A DNA stretch of 64,000 bases, from positions 10,154,001-10,218,000 of the forward strand of contig CM029115.1 of the NCBI GenBank assembly GCA_016859345.1. The letters run 5' to 3'. Source of the stretch: Istiophorus platypterus (Eukaryota > Chordata > Actinopteri > Istiophoriformes > Istiophoridae). Within the stretch, counting starts at the first letter, position 1. Each line of letters begins with the position of its first letter. Shown here piece after piece: positions 24,120 to 38,700 of this stretch. Both the position numbers and the translations under genes were made by a program. The notes beneath the pieces are model-generated. The model saw only the letters and a list, made by a program, of their open reading frames with translations, was not told the origin of the DNA and did no database searches.

Positions 24120-25476
24120 ACACTAATTTCAAAGGATTCACTTATTTATGTTAAAAAAAAAATCAAACTCTACAACTTAAACTCCTTTAGAAAAACACCT
24201 TCATTAATACACTTTTTTTTTTACATGTAACTAACAGTTACATGTTGCAGGACAAAGCTAGGAAATGGACTCTGCATTTGCTTTAATTTCAAAATCTGAA
24301 AAAGACTGTTAAAGAATAAATAGCCAACATCTTGGTATGACACCTCAAAAAATTAACTAACTTGATAGGGGAGCAATTAGTTTTTGTACATTAACATAAA
24401 GCCCCGTTAACGAGTGTTCATCATACTGAGGCTGTACCTGATAAAGATGGAAACAAAGGAGTGCAATGACAGTATGATGATTTGGTCCAAAAATCAAGAA
24501 AAGCCAAGAACAGTTGGCTTCCAGCCCTGGTGTACAAGGTACAGAGAAAGAACTTTCTTTAGAGTGCCAACAATGTGTGAGGTTCTTTGCGGACAGATGA
24601 ACTGAACTACCAACAAAAGAACAAAGGATGGATGGTGTGCATAAAAGGAAATAGCGTGTTGTGGTCAGTATTTTCCACCAGAGGGAGCACCAGCCTTTGT
24701 TTTCGACAGTGATTCCACTTCAAGGGCGACTTGTTCTCTCCATAGCCTGAGTGGCCGATCTTTCTACACCGCTGAACAGGCACAATGTCACTTCACACAA
24801 GTTAGTTTTCATGTTACATCCACAGTCGAGACAATGTAGGCACATTATGCACAAGTGAAGTTACCAGTATTGTCCCTGTAAATCCCCATCAAAAGCCCTC
24901 ACACACCATGGCACAGAGCTAAACTTAAGAGATAACCGGCAAAGGCCAAAATACAAAAGGACATTTTCTTGCCGATAACCTGAAGGTACCTTACATAACA
25001 TTCAATCTGTAGTGTTTGTAATTTCAAAGTTGGGTAATAAATGCTGTTTAACAAATTGTTGGTAACACAGCAGATGTGACTAATAAAAACATTTCATTGT
25101 TCCTTTCCTACTTTAGAAACAAATGCTTATAGACATCTCTGAAACCAAGAAGTGTAACCCTGTTGATTAGTTCTGATGAGAGCTGTGTGATTCCTTTACT
25201 TAAAAAAACATATTGGCTTATAATGTTGCACTTGGCTGATGGCTTAGTTAATGTGGCATTTCAGCTGCTCTGAATTGCAGTGAGTCTTTGTAGAGAGACT
25301 GAAACATGGGAGTGTAGTGCAAGAGGAATGGGGGGGGGTAGGCTACAAGGAAACAAACTGATAATCATGTTAAGGCCACTGCTGTCTGTTTGAACCGCGC
25401 GGAGGAGCCTGATAAGAGTGCAATCCATTCAGAGAGGCATGAAAGGAGCCCTTCCCGGTTTTTCGGCTTTCCTCCC

Positions 25477-27326
25477 TCAGTCGTCGGCGACAATGGACAG
25501 AGCACGCAACTCGCTGAGCTTGGCCTCCGTCTCCCTCTCCCTCTGCTCATCAGTCAAGCCAGCCTGGTCGATCTGGTCTGTTAGCTCGCTGAAGATCTTG
25601 TACATTTCAGTGAAATAGACCACCTGAGGGACAGGAGGGAAAAGGGAATAAGCTTTAATAGAAAAAAATAGTCTTTTGTATCCTCTGAGAAAGACAACAG
25701 GGTCAATCAACAGACTTTTCTTAGATGCCTCTCAGGAAAAACTCATGCCCAAATTCTGCTCCACTTGCTCAGTCTAACCTTGGTTTTACTTACAAAAGTC
25801 TAAAGCGGCTGGTCTCATATCTCATCAACCCTGCTAATGAGAACTAATTCAAGAGGAGAAGAGGGAGCCCACAGATATCAAACAACTCTGACAAAGCCCC
25901 AAAAACCCAGCACTTCAGTGGGTAGTGACCCTGCTTTTCTCTCTCAATCTGAACATGAGATAGAGAGTGTTCACTGAAAGCTTTTTTGACACTTCCCACC
26001 CCTGCTTCTTCCCCTTAGTTCATGAGTCAGGCTCCCTAGAGAGTTGCTTTGATGATTAATAGACTTTAATCACATTACAAGACTCTAGAAGAGTAGGCAG
26101 AGAATGAAAGTACTGGGAAATACAACCCCTTGAAACCCACACACACATCTCAATATTTATTCACACAGTGATGCATACGATACCATGCTCTTAAGGGGGC
26201 ATCACTGGCTTCTCTGAAATTGCATGTGTGTCTTATTGTAGGCCGAAACAGCAAGACCAATCAAGATACCAGTGGGAGAAATGCTTACTGATTTGCTATG
26301 GGTCACAGCAGAATAAGTTCTCGATCAAGCTGGAAATAAAGTAAAAATCTTGCATCTTATGTAGAAAAAACATTTGTCTGACTCTGTCCTGAGCAGATTT
26401 TACACTGTCAGGAAAAAGGAAAGAAAAAAAAAAAAAGTTTTTTTTAACCACCTTTTAATTGCTCAGTCTGAAAGACGTTTGTATGTTTATAACAATATTT
26501 GCCACCTAAACCACATGAGTGGGCTGTAAGTATTGGGTTACTGCTGTTTGTGGGGGTAAAGCGGATATATATTTTTTTTAAACCAAAAGTGGCTTGTTGG
26601 GATCCTCATCGGAAATGTCCATATGACCAATGATGATAATGTACACCAGATCAGTGTCTGGGTGCCTTCTGTAGAAAAGACACATCACTATTCCAATTAG
26701 TCGAGTCACCACGAGGAGTAAATGCAGCCTCACAAAACTGTGACCACCTACAATACAAAAAAAGAGTCTTTGGATAAAACAGAGTTTCAGTACCAGGACT
26801 TCTGTCTAGGCATTTTTACACAACGTAGTTCCAGCTGCTTAATATTTATACAGAGAGGTTACACTTTGACCTCTTAGCCTATAAATATTATGAATGATTT
26901 AAGCTGCACTCCATCCAGTAACTCTGTAAAACACTGCATGACCACTATTTCAGGAGACAAAGGCAATCAGCTGTAAAAAAGAAACAAAGAAAGTATTTTT
27001 TTTTAAGTGTTTTTTAAAATGAATACACGCAGCAGAGAATTCAAAACTGAGGAGAAAAAAAATATCAAAACAATGTCTCAATTCATCAACATCTGTACAG
27101 GTGGACAGGTCAGCCTGTGTGTCCCACTGACAGTCGCTGGACAGGACTTGTGGTCGTGAAGCTGAAGGCTCACACAACAAAGGCAGCCTTTGTGCCTTTT
27201 CCTGCTGCCACTGGGAGCTAAGCAGCAACAAGCGGCTGGGAGAGAAGGGAGTGGAGGATGAAACCGATCACATGCAGCAAAGCTGGGGATGAGGGCCATT
27301 CGTCCACCGACCACCCACGTGTGGCT

Positions 27327-27367
<41 letters not shown>

Positions 27368-29985
27368 CGTGTAAATGCTCATTCATGTATATGAGTTCCG
27401 TGAATAAAGAGAATGTAGATAAAATAAAATAGCTTTTGTCACCAATAAGGGCTCTTGCAACATACTAAGCCATGTAAAAGGTAAAAAAGTCATGTAAAAG
27501 AGGAGAAAAGATCTGATCTTCGATTTATGGAAATATTTTATGATGGTTATAGTTGATTGCTCTGTTCAAAGTACATCATAGAACTCTCTAATTGTCATTA
27601 TCTCTGGGATAATCTAGTTTACTAATTAGGAGTGTGTCAGTGGCTGTCCCAAGGAGGAAATGACATGGCCAGCCAGGTCTGCCGGGGGCATAGCGGTGCT
27701 AACTTGAGACGTCAGCTGCTTTAAGAGAAGCTTCAGGTTAGAGCACGGCTTGCAGGGCTGCAGTGGAGCCAGACAGATGAGGTCTTCCTGGGCTAAACAC
27801 AGTAGTGTGGGCCGTCATTTGGGGTTTAATCACATTAGGACAGCGTGGAGGGAGACAGATTACCAGGATTATACACTCCCTTCCATCAGACACTTCTTCC
27901 ACTGTTTAACCAATACTCACAAGGCGTAACAGCACACTTTTCGGTGGGTGTGTGCGTGCGTGCGTGCATGCATGAGCGCCTCATGGTGTGTCCATCTTCA
28001 GGGAGGTGGGTGGGGGGGGTCACTAACCTGCGCCCGGATGAGAGCCTCAAAGCTGGGCTGGAAGTAGTCGATGCGGCTATGGTAGAACTTAGGCATCTCG
28101 TCCAGCAGCTGCTTGTTTTTGACCTCAAAGTCTTCCCTGACCGGTCGGAGCTCTTCTTTGGCCTGGGGTGTGGAGGGGAGAGATGAAACAAAAGAACAGG
28201 CCAGTGGTCATCATCAGCTCTGACTTTGCAGAACATCCCCTCATTTCACTCATGTCAGTTCATGTTATAATACAAAATACACATAAAAGAAACTTCAACA
28301 AGGTACAAGGAGTTACAGACTAAGAGAATAAAAAATACCTGTAAAGAGAAACAAGTGAGTTTAAGTAAATTCAGCAGTTGTGCCATCATTAGTGTCCTTT
28401 TTCTTATTGTTCAGAAAGATATTTGTCTAATTCCCACGGAGAAGCAGTGGAAAAAAAAAGGCTGTAATCACGACCACAGTGAGGAGGAGTGGGTAATGTG
28501 GGCAGACTTGGCTGTGAGTGGACTCCAGCACCACTGATCTGTGTGAATGTATTAGTGGGTAGTCTACTGGAGGCATGGAGTTATGGAATGCACAATGAAT
28601 ATGTGTGAGAGGGTGAGAATTTTTATTAAGGGGAAGGGGGGTTGCTATATTGAAACTACAGTATATTGGTTATCTGCTGCATAATGGTATGGTCTCTAGT
28701 TAGTGTTCTTGCCAGTTGAAATAGCATACAAGTGTTTTGTCAGGATCATTTCTTCAAGTGCACAGGGATTCAAAGGGCAGGGATGTAGGGGCCTCTTCAA
28801 GGCTTTGTTCCCCTGACAGTGCTTTTCTCAATGTGTGTGGGTGGCTTGCCATGTGAGGATGTGTTAGAGGCAATAGCATAGGCAACACTGCAGCGCTATC
28901 TGTGAATGCGTGTGCCTCTGTAGTGGCCTCAAAGTGTGTGCGCGTATGTGTGTGTCTACCATTCTCAATTACGTGCCTGTAGATGTGCAGCAATGCCTTT
29001 TTGAAAAGGCACTACTTGAGAGCCTGGTAGCTTGCGTGGGTGAAGGAGTGCACATGTACAGTATGCATGTGCTCAACTATTTTTGTTCATATCCAGTCAG
29101 CATTTGTCTTTTTCCACTTATTGCGCTCAATTCACAATACGAGCAACATGTAAGAGCAAGTGAACTTTGCTCCTCTGCAGATAGAGGGAGCATTCGAGTG
29201 GACCAGCACGTGGACTAATGCAAGCTTTAAACCGCAGTACCTGATGTAGTTTGACCATAATGGGCCCAGTTTTTTCTTTCTCTTCATACTTCTCCACTTT
29301 GGACTGCAGCCGTTTGTAATCCTGCAGCGCCTGTTCCCGACGTTTCACTGCCATGTTGAGGCTGGGGAAGACGCCGCTGTACCTGCAAGACAGGTAGACA
29401 CGAAAAAAGGACACTAATCAAAACACACAAACACACAAGTGCATGCATGGAAACACAAAATAACCAAGCACTCACACTACTCAAATGGTTAGGGGAAAAA
29501 AAATAACGAAAATAACGAAATAACGAAAATAAAATGACTAAAATCATTAAAACAGCTTTCCTTGCTCTATGAAATTTGTTGACGTGCATTCTGCATTGCA
29601 TCCTATCTTAATAGAAGTCATTATGAATTAATAAAATCCCTCTACTCAACATCTTATTGTAGAGGTACTCTCAAACCCCAGAGGACAGCTCTGCATTAAG
29701 CTTCCTCTAATCTATTATCTAATTACTGTAGTTCAAAATGGCATGAAAAAAATTCATTTTCTGTGACAATTATCATATTCCAAATGAAAATATATTCTCG
29801 CAATGAGAATCCTAGTCTTCAGCACTAAATATAGGAAAACATTCATCTGTAACTTAGCAACAGGAGTCTGAGCTTCATCCTGGCACTTGTTGCACTGGTT
29901 TTGTGGCTGCTTTTAATGGGAAGCGGGAATACTGTAATACAGTAAATATTCAACCTAGTAATATTTAATTTGGGGAAATAAATAA

Positions 29986-30028
<43 letters not shown>

Positions 30029-32627
30029 AACTAAAGTTATAAATGTGGATGGTCAAAAACATCTGAACCACAAGATTAAGTTTCCTCGAATGTCTGACGC
30101 ATTAATATCCAGTATGTAGTTGCCCGACAGTATTTCTTAAAACTTTCTTTAAACATTATTTCTTTTCATTGGTTTTAAGACAAAGAAAGAATTTACTACA
30201 AATAATACAGATAAAGGAGAGGAAAGGAGAGAGAAAAGACCAGAGAGTGATTATCAAAATCCCAGCAGTCCTTAACAAAAAAAAGCAAAACAAACTAAGC
30301 AAGATGAGAATTAAGAAACAAACTTTTGGCCTTTCTAACATGTAAACACAAAACAGTGACTTTTTTTAAAAAGCAGGCCACAAGATTATTCACACAGGTG
30401 TCTGCTACACGTAAGTCAGTTATAAAAGAGGGTGTAATGAAGAGCGAGATACAGCTTTTTTGAATGACCCATTTAAAGCATTTCATCAAGTGTGTAGGCA
30501 AACTACTACAATAGTTTATTAGGTGCATCTCTGCCTATGCTGTTACTGGCCACAAAATGTGTGGGCTTCATGATTTTCATTTCATTTCATGCAAACCCTT
30601 GCCCTGCTCCGTGCAGCAGACAAGGGAACAACTGAGAACCTGTGGATTGATTGTGAAATCCTAGATTACAGCTTTGTCTGCCCATGCACCTTACCAGAGG
30701 GTGAGGGTGGGGGTACCGAAAGAACTGAGACGTAGTCTCAGACAAGCTGGGATTGTTTCCGACAGGAAGTTAAGTAAGGAGCGGTCTTGTAGCATTTGAG
30801 TGACATCACGGAGCTCAGCTCAGCCCAGCCCCACGGCCCACGCTCTACCACTATTTATAAAATACCACTTTGGCCCAGTTTACGGCAGGGGTGGATGCCG
30901 ATCCTGAAGTCTACTATCCGCTCCAGTGTACACATATTTGAAGTGCCAAGGGATTATGTAACTGCCCTCTAGGCATGACTGCTCTCCGGCATTATCCTAT
31001 TGGTTGATGACAACGCAGAGGCAAACCAGCTATAAGACACACAATGTCTGATCACACTCTCACCTGCATACTTCACCCAATGGAACAATGCATTTCCCTC
31101 ATAACACATCATGATGGTGTGCTGCTCTAAAGTGGGATAACACTGCCAGTAGCTGTCATGTTTCAACACACTGAGAAACTTAAGGGCCACCGCTCTCCTG
31201 GTTTGTAAGAGGGAGGAAGAGCTAGACACAAAGCCTGTTGTTTGTTAACCCATTCCTGTCTTTTCTGTGCTGGCTACTGATTTCTCACTGTTACATCCAG
31301 GGCTCTCTGTGTTCAGAAGGTAGAGTGACTCAGCTGTGTCAAAAGCTCCCACACAAGATTATGCAGCAGAATATGGCCATGGTTGAAAGTGACTATACAT
31401 TGTTTGTAATGATAGTTTGGTCTAAAAACTGTCCAGACACCGGACATTTCCCTCGATGTCCTGACCTTGGATGGACAACTACCGGTCAGCTAGCTGGGTC
31501 TGCATTTGTGGTCAGCCTCGCCTAAATGAGGTCTTACACTGATTGAGGGCTGCACGGGGGCCTAAGGCACACCACTGTCCATGTGACAGGTCAGGGTGTG
31601 GTGAACAGGCTGGATGGAAATAGCATCTGGACCAGAGAGTGTCTTTATGAGCAGCTGCCAATCCACAGACAGGCCAGTCTGACCCGTCAGCCAAGCCCAA
31701 GTCTGCTTTAGACACCCTCAGTCTAGGAGGCGGGCTGTTCCTCTCGACTATCACCGTCACATAACCAACTACTGCAAAACACACGCAGCAAACCACTAAA
31801 ATATGGGAACGGAATTTTTTTATCTGCAAATACCACCTCCTATGTGTCATTCTCTTAAATGAAGACTTACAAGTGTCTGACGAGTTTATATCATGTGGCA
31901 AGTTTTGTTCAAATTTATAGTTGCTGTGAATTTAAATAAGTAATACCTGTTGTATAACTGGTTTAAGATCAGTGGGCCATGGGAATCTGTGTGTTTGTGT
32001 GACGTACATTCCCGCTGAACCCCCTTTGTCTCCGCAAAAGCTGGAAGGAGTTTGATCTGTTGCAACTTGCCTTGTGCTTTGCTGATCAAAACACAGACAA
32101 CTCATTCAGTCTGGATATATGATACACCAGATAAGGTGTGAAAAAATGTAGTCAAATTCATTCACTGCCCCCACCCTAAAATCGCACCATGCCCACAGCT
32201 AATACAGCCATCAGCTCCAGGCCTTACAACTGGCTCCAGGGGCAAGGTCTTCCTCTGATTGAGAGGGGTGAAGGTGACTTGTCCAGTATCAGCTCAACCT
32301 GGGGCAGAGGTCTCAAAACAGGCTTGACTTCGGTCTCACCCCAAACAGCAACAGAGCTGTAAGGGCTAGGTTAGGAGGCCTAGATAATAAAATTCCTCAA
32401 TGCCCACGCACTCCCCTCCCCACACATAAACACAGTGATGTCATTCAGTGACCCCACTGAGTGGATGAAATTCACGTCAGGGCCTGAGAGAGAGGAAGAG
32501 ACATGTGGGGGCTGCCTCTTTTTTATGTGCTTACTGTACATTTTACAACAAGTATTAAGGATGGATGCCAAAATTTTAAATAGCAATCACACATGGGACA
32601 ATTCAATCATGTACCAAACACACATAC

Positions 32628-32721
<94 letters not shown>

Positions 32722-35700
32722 ACAATCCATTCAAGGTCTTCCATTAACATTAACATTCTTTCTCTAATTTTCTTTACAATGACACAAGATCACCAATAGA
32801 GTATTTTGAGACTAAGAAAATGAAAAATATTCATTAGTGAAGGACTAATGGAATCTTAATGGAAGCTTTAAAGTATAGTAGCTTTTGTGTCTCATTTTTC
32901 TATAGAAAACACTTTTAATAAACTAATAACTAATAGTGCTGTGTTTTTTTGAAGAGGGAAAAACTTGATAATGAGGTCAGTTTAGCTTGGCTTTAAAACT
33001 CGATTATGGACTTACTTCCTCTGCTCTTTTTCAGAATCATGCAAATGTCTTACTTTATGGTCTAAAATACCATCTTTGTGAGACTGTGCCCCCTCCAAAA
33101 TCTGGGTTGGTGTTAGTGTTTCTGTATGTATGTTTGTGTGAGAGCGTGTACTGTCCTGAGACAGTTCTCCTCCTCAACCAATCCACAGCTCTGGGCCCAG
33201 GAAGCTGGGCCCTCTGCCATATTCTGAGCCTGCCCACACGTCCGCCTGCCGCCCACCAGGAAGAGGAAATTAGAACCATTCCATCCTGTCATTGCTCCGC
33301 CACCGGAGCACACGAGGAAGAGAGGGCTTAACTACACTCACACACAAAGACACTGACCCAACCTATTCATGTTTTACACAGGAATCTCTTAACATTGGTT
33401 ACTTTACAAAATGACACGTTTATGGGGGAGAAAGATCAGTATAAACTGGCAATAGAAAAATATGCATGTGCTCTCTTACAGAGCATATGTTTAATCTCCT
33501 GGGAGGAGCCAAGTGCAGGAAACAAATCCTTAACAAGCGCTCCGGAAGACGGGTGGGATAGTCCAACCACTCCCTTCAGTACCTCTGCTTTGCATGTGCA
33601 CACTGTGTGTGCGTGTTTTTGTGTATGTGCGTGCATGTTAGAAAAAGTGAGGCTTAAGGAATGGAATAGCACTCACTGCCTTCTCAAATGGGGGCGAGTA
33701 TTAGGAATGAAAACCAAATAAACTTTCTTCCAGACACACTACCACCACAGCAGCACTACTCACTCCATAGTTCATTTTTACAATCTGTATTACTACACTG
33801 CAGGCCTTCCTGTGGTCATACACTGCAGCTGTACTTTCTACCCTACTCCTACAACTAGAAGCAGAGCATGGCCAAATAAAAAAAATGTTACAGGACACTG
33901 GACTTAATCTGCCCAAATTGTCATATGTATTTACCACATCAGGAACATTAAGCGTGAAGACTGAACTAAATCACCTTTAAAAAAACTTTCCTGTGAATTT
34001 ACAAATTCTTCTTTCCACTGTATCGACCTACGTGAAAAAATTATACCTTTCTGCTGGACCAAACAATTATTAAACTTATTGAAAAAAAGCTATTTAACCT
34101 TGGTCTGGTATTGAGACCATTTAAAGTCAATCTAAAATCCAGTAGAAAAAAAAAAGTTAGAGATTATCAAAAATCAAGATGGACACTTACTTTTTCAGAG
34201 GGTCGATAACAGTCTTCTGGATCTGGTTGACCTATAATAAAAAGAAAAATTGTTAATGCAAGCAAATAGCACCTCTATATTAAGGAAGATAAATTATGAA
34301 TCGTTACTCACTGTCAAATTGAATTACATCAAATGTAAACTTTGAACAAAATAGCTTCTACATCTCTCTCTCATTAGCTGCAAAGTAATGCTACTGCACA
34401 AACATCAACAATTTTGTATATTTCAAACAGAGAACTCAAGGAAAAAAAAGGTGTGTGTAGGGGGGGGCTTGCAAAGAAACTTTCATGACGTTGACTCTTT
34501 TATTGTACACAAGCCCTGAGGAGAAACCCCTGAATATTCATTGAGCTTGCGATACAAAAGGATGGAACTGTCAGGGGACGGACATGAAAGCAAAGCCCAA
34601 CTGATTTCAAATCCTGTGGAGGGTGGGCTGCCTTACAAGATGAAAGTTCTTTGCAAACAAACATTTTAACAATAACAGTTTATATTTTCCTGCATTCTCC
34701 TTCTGGTTGCCAGAACCGACAGGGGAGGGAAGGAGGGGAAGGGGGGTGTTAAATGGAAGTAAATGAACATCTCATCTTGAGGCCTCCAGCCCCGGCACCA
34801 AGTCTCATTGACAGAAGTTTGTGTACAATTAATAAAGTTTCCAGCGTCATTTACATTGCAGATTCAAAACGACTTTTACTACTTGATCCCCTATCATAAC
34901 AGAATGCTAAGTTAACCAGACAATCGAGTCAAGTGAGGAGCAAACGCTAAAAGCAGCGAAGGAGAATTTAAAGCGGCAAGATGTGAAGTGACAGCTGCAT
35001 GAGAACAGTGAGCAGCTCCACTAATCATATGTTCACTCGCTATTGGAAGGACAGTCAATCACACAACAACGAGCAAGCAAGATCGCAGCTGTGCCTTGTA
35101 AAAAATGCCCTCACCATCTATGAGAACATACAGCAACACTCGCTGCTTCACACGGGCAGATTTCCAAGTACAAAATGGTTGATTGTGGTTTGAGGGAAAA
35201 AAGAGAACCAATAACAAATAAGTACATGGGAATTCACATTTTCTTTGTTTTACATATTCACACCATCCCCCCTCCCCGACTTGAGCTACGCTGCTTCTTC
35301 TAAGGTGAGAGCATGGAGGAGAAGGGAGAACAACAGCGGCAGATTTGCTTAAGCATGCTGGTGCCCTCTACCCTCTGCCCCTTCCCACAGAGAGGGGGGG
35401 CAGAGCTATTCCTTGGAGGCCCTGCAGAGCCTGAGGCCGGCGCTCAAGCAGCAGTCTCCATCAGTGAGTCACGGGGCAGAGGCCATCCCGGCACACAGGC
35501 CTCCCAAAAATACACACAGATCGCAGAGGAAATCAATATCCCTCCAAACGGAGCATCCTCTACTGTGCTGCCGCCATCTACACTGGGGCTCAGCTTCAGC
35601 AGCAGTGTGCCGGCGGGGCTGTGCGCCCTCCTCAGCCCCAGAAATAAACACACAGACCTGGGCCACTGCTGCCTTCATTATCGCTGCACGTTTTATCTGC

Positions 35701-38700
35701 TGGCTCTCTCACTTGCAAGCCCTGCGGCAGAACATCTCGTCTCAACACGAAGAAGAGCAAAGGGTGGATGCTTTTGTGTCTGTTTTGCTAGAGCAATAGG
35801 GTTTGCTGTTGGTGCCGTCAGAATCAACAGTCAGCTTTAAGGGAGAAGCTTGAGTAGTAGTTTGAGTGAGCTGTGCTGGATTTTAAACACCTAGCAAACC
35901 TGAGGTGATATTCCACACAGCAGGCTGACCAAAAAGTGCTCACACTCACTATTTTGCCTTTAGCTCACTTTTAGCCACTCTACAAATGCAGCCACACAGC
36001 CCAGCCCAAACCTGGAACTGAACACTGAATAAAAGCAAGGATTTTTATTTAGTAAGACTCAAATGGTGCACAGAAAATCCGGTGTGACCTAGCTGTTAAA
36101 ATCCACTCTGGATCAATGTGTGTTGAAAGAAAAAAAATACAACCACGTCAATACAGTTGGTGACTATTTTCCTCCATAACTGAGAAACTATGCTGGGATC
36201 AGAGTGCCTGGCTGAATCACTGTCAAAGATATACCTGTCACAGAGCCAAACAGGAAAACTACACATCATGGAGCCAGTAAATGAATCCACCACTATACAC
36301 TATATGGACAAGTTGCCTCTTTTGCTACTAGAGACTGCTTCAAATGTACAAAATACAAAATGAAAAGACTGAGTTAACGGTACTGAGGAGAGCCTGACCT
36401 GAGATAAAGGTTACAATTTTAGCCAGGAGGAAAGAGGAAACGACTTTGATGATGAAGGAGTCAGCCTTCAAACTATCATCTTCAAATGACATGGAATCAA
36501 AAGGTGGATTTAGAGTACCCAACATATTGACTGACAGTCAAGGGTGTGTGACAGCATTAGTTAAAAATTTTCTTCAGGTCCAAATTCAAACACAGTAAAA
36601 ATGGAAGAAAAAAAACAAAACAAAAACAAATTCGATATTGTATAAAATCTGAAGAATGTAAAACTTGCTCGATCCTGAAAACAGTCAAACTGGCAGGAGT
36701 GCTCTCCTGGGCACTCGACCAAGCCAAGTCCTGGAACATACGCTCCCGGGGTCACAAACCCACGAGCTCAGTCCAACCCACATTCTAGTTTGTCTGGTCA
36801 CTCAAAATGGCTCCTGTAAAATTTGATGAGCTGTAAGCAATGCCAGTCCAAAAGACTGGTATGTTAAAGTTGAAGAAGAAAGGAAAGAAACAAAAGTGAC
36901 TTCTACAGTATAGTTGCTTAAGCACATCTTTACACACTAAGTATATTTTATGTTCAGTACAATAATCTTCCCATTTTGTTTGACATTTGAGTAGCTTTCC
37001 ATCCAAGTAGAAAAAGAGCTCCTAACAAAATTACAAATGTAGTATTCAACTTAGTTTGTGAAGCAATTTATTCAACAACTTGCACTACTCAGAATGGCAA
37101 TATGCTCATTTCAAAAAGGGAAATCAGAACACGTCTATGAGAGCATTGGTTGTAGCATGCACACTGCTTCCCTCACATACTGTATCTTGGGGAAAAGGTT
37201 ATGGTTTGATTTTTTATGGAAATTGAGTCCAGTTCATGAGGTTCCACAGAAAATATAAATCAACTCTTCTCACCCTAATATGTGCATTTCCAGATGGGAC
37301 ATTTCTGACGAGCTAAATAACAATTTTACCATGCAATAAGAAAATTATCCACTTTTTACAAAGGTATTCATTTTCTACACCTTGTTAGATTGTTGTTGTG
37401 GAAAAGGTTATGAAATCATTCTGGTTCACAATGGAATGTGAAAAGAAAGGGGAATATTTTAAGGCAACAATGTGAAAAGCCCAGGACACCTAACAGCAGG
37501 GCAATGAGTCAAGAAAACCCAGATGGAAAAAAGTCAATCGGTATACAGCTTAGTGTGATCTCCTGTGTTCTCTACTGTATTTTTTTCTCTCTTTAAAAGT
37601 CTAGCCTTCACTGCATACTGCCTTGAGGATGCACACATACAGTGCCACTATGATTCACATTATAACTACCTGTGGCAATGATTCTAATCAAAAACTCAAG
37701 TGCACCCAGCAAATAATCTGAAGGGGCCTGTCAGCGAAAGGAGGATCTTTACAAAAGGATCTTTACAAAATGTACAGCTTTGTAAGAGCAAGCCGGAGTA
37801 TGCTATATGGCTTACAGCTCTGTAAAAAAAAAAAAAAAAAAAAAATTCCTGCGTCTAAGGTTCAATCTAAGGTTACCCCTTAGGACAAAACATACAGGAC
37901 TAAAAAGCACAAACATTACACACTCCAAAACAACAAAAACTCTAAATATCAAAATACACAAAAAAGTGCAACAAGGGAAGAAACGGAGGTGAAGGATATG
38001 ATAGTCCATATTTTATGGATGGCAATGTCAATTTGGGTTTGCCTGGCAGACTGTCAGTCAGTCTGTTGGTCTGAAACTTTGATGACTCCCTTTTTCTTCA
38101 CTCATCAAGTGTTACCAACGGAAATATACTGGTGCAGGTGGGATTTGAGAGGTGCTGTATTATAAATTCAAACTGTTATCAGCTGCTCTTCTCTATGATG
38201 GAGGAAATTTTTTTCTGCAACCTTTAGAGACTATATGGTGTGAACTATCAATGCAAAACTAAAGTGTTGAAAAGAAGTGTTATTTGGTTCAATGAGTAAT
38301 GCAAGCAACACAACTGACTTGTCCACTACTCAGGCTATCGATAGTTACTTCTGTGAATTTTGTGGTAGGGCATATTTTCTTGTTGAAAAAAGGCGCTTCC
38401 ATTGTATGAGTTATTTTAGACACCAGTGAGTCACAAATGCATCAATTTTCACAGCTGATAACCAGTAGCTTGAGCTTATAGAGGATGATACCACAGATGC
38501 TTGTCAAAAACAGCAGAAGGAAAGACATATGGATGATTTTCAGCCCACAGACTGCACAATATTGACAAATATGAAAACATGCGTTTTCAACAAAAACTCA
38601 TCAAGTTTCCTACTTTGTATGTCTGAGGAAAGACATTTCCCCTGATCCTAACCTAATACCAATGTTAAGTGTCAAGAAAACAAACAAACAAAAAAATACA

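Larger units (their letters stand above)
22982..25476. other. Tail-to-tail region between the acyl-CoA synthetase and bin3
   Basis: This holds the 3' UTRs of two convergent genes. AATAAA on the plus strand at 23791-23796 could end the acyl-CoA synthetase transcript. Two long poly-A runs on the plus strand lie at 23684-23709 and 24090-24115. I see no coding potential. Confidence 0.7.
29383..34190. other. bin3 intron 6
   Basis: 4.8 kb intron with a TA tract at 29988-30028 and an 87-bp CA repeat at 32630-32716. Several open frames of 100-130 codons on both strands show no family resemblance. Confidence 0.85.

Noticed and set aside
35313..35840. 175-codon plus-strand frame in bin3 intron 5
   Set aside because: No domain, no splice support, overlaps other open frames in a locally GC-rich patch, and the composition is not convincing.
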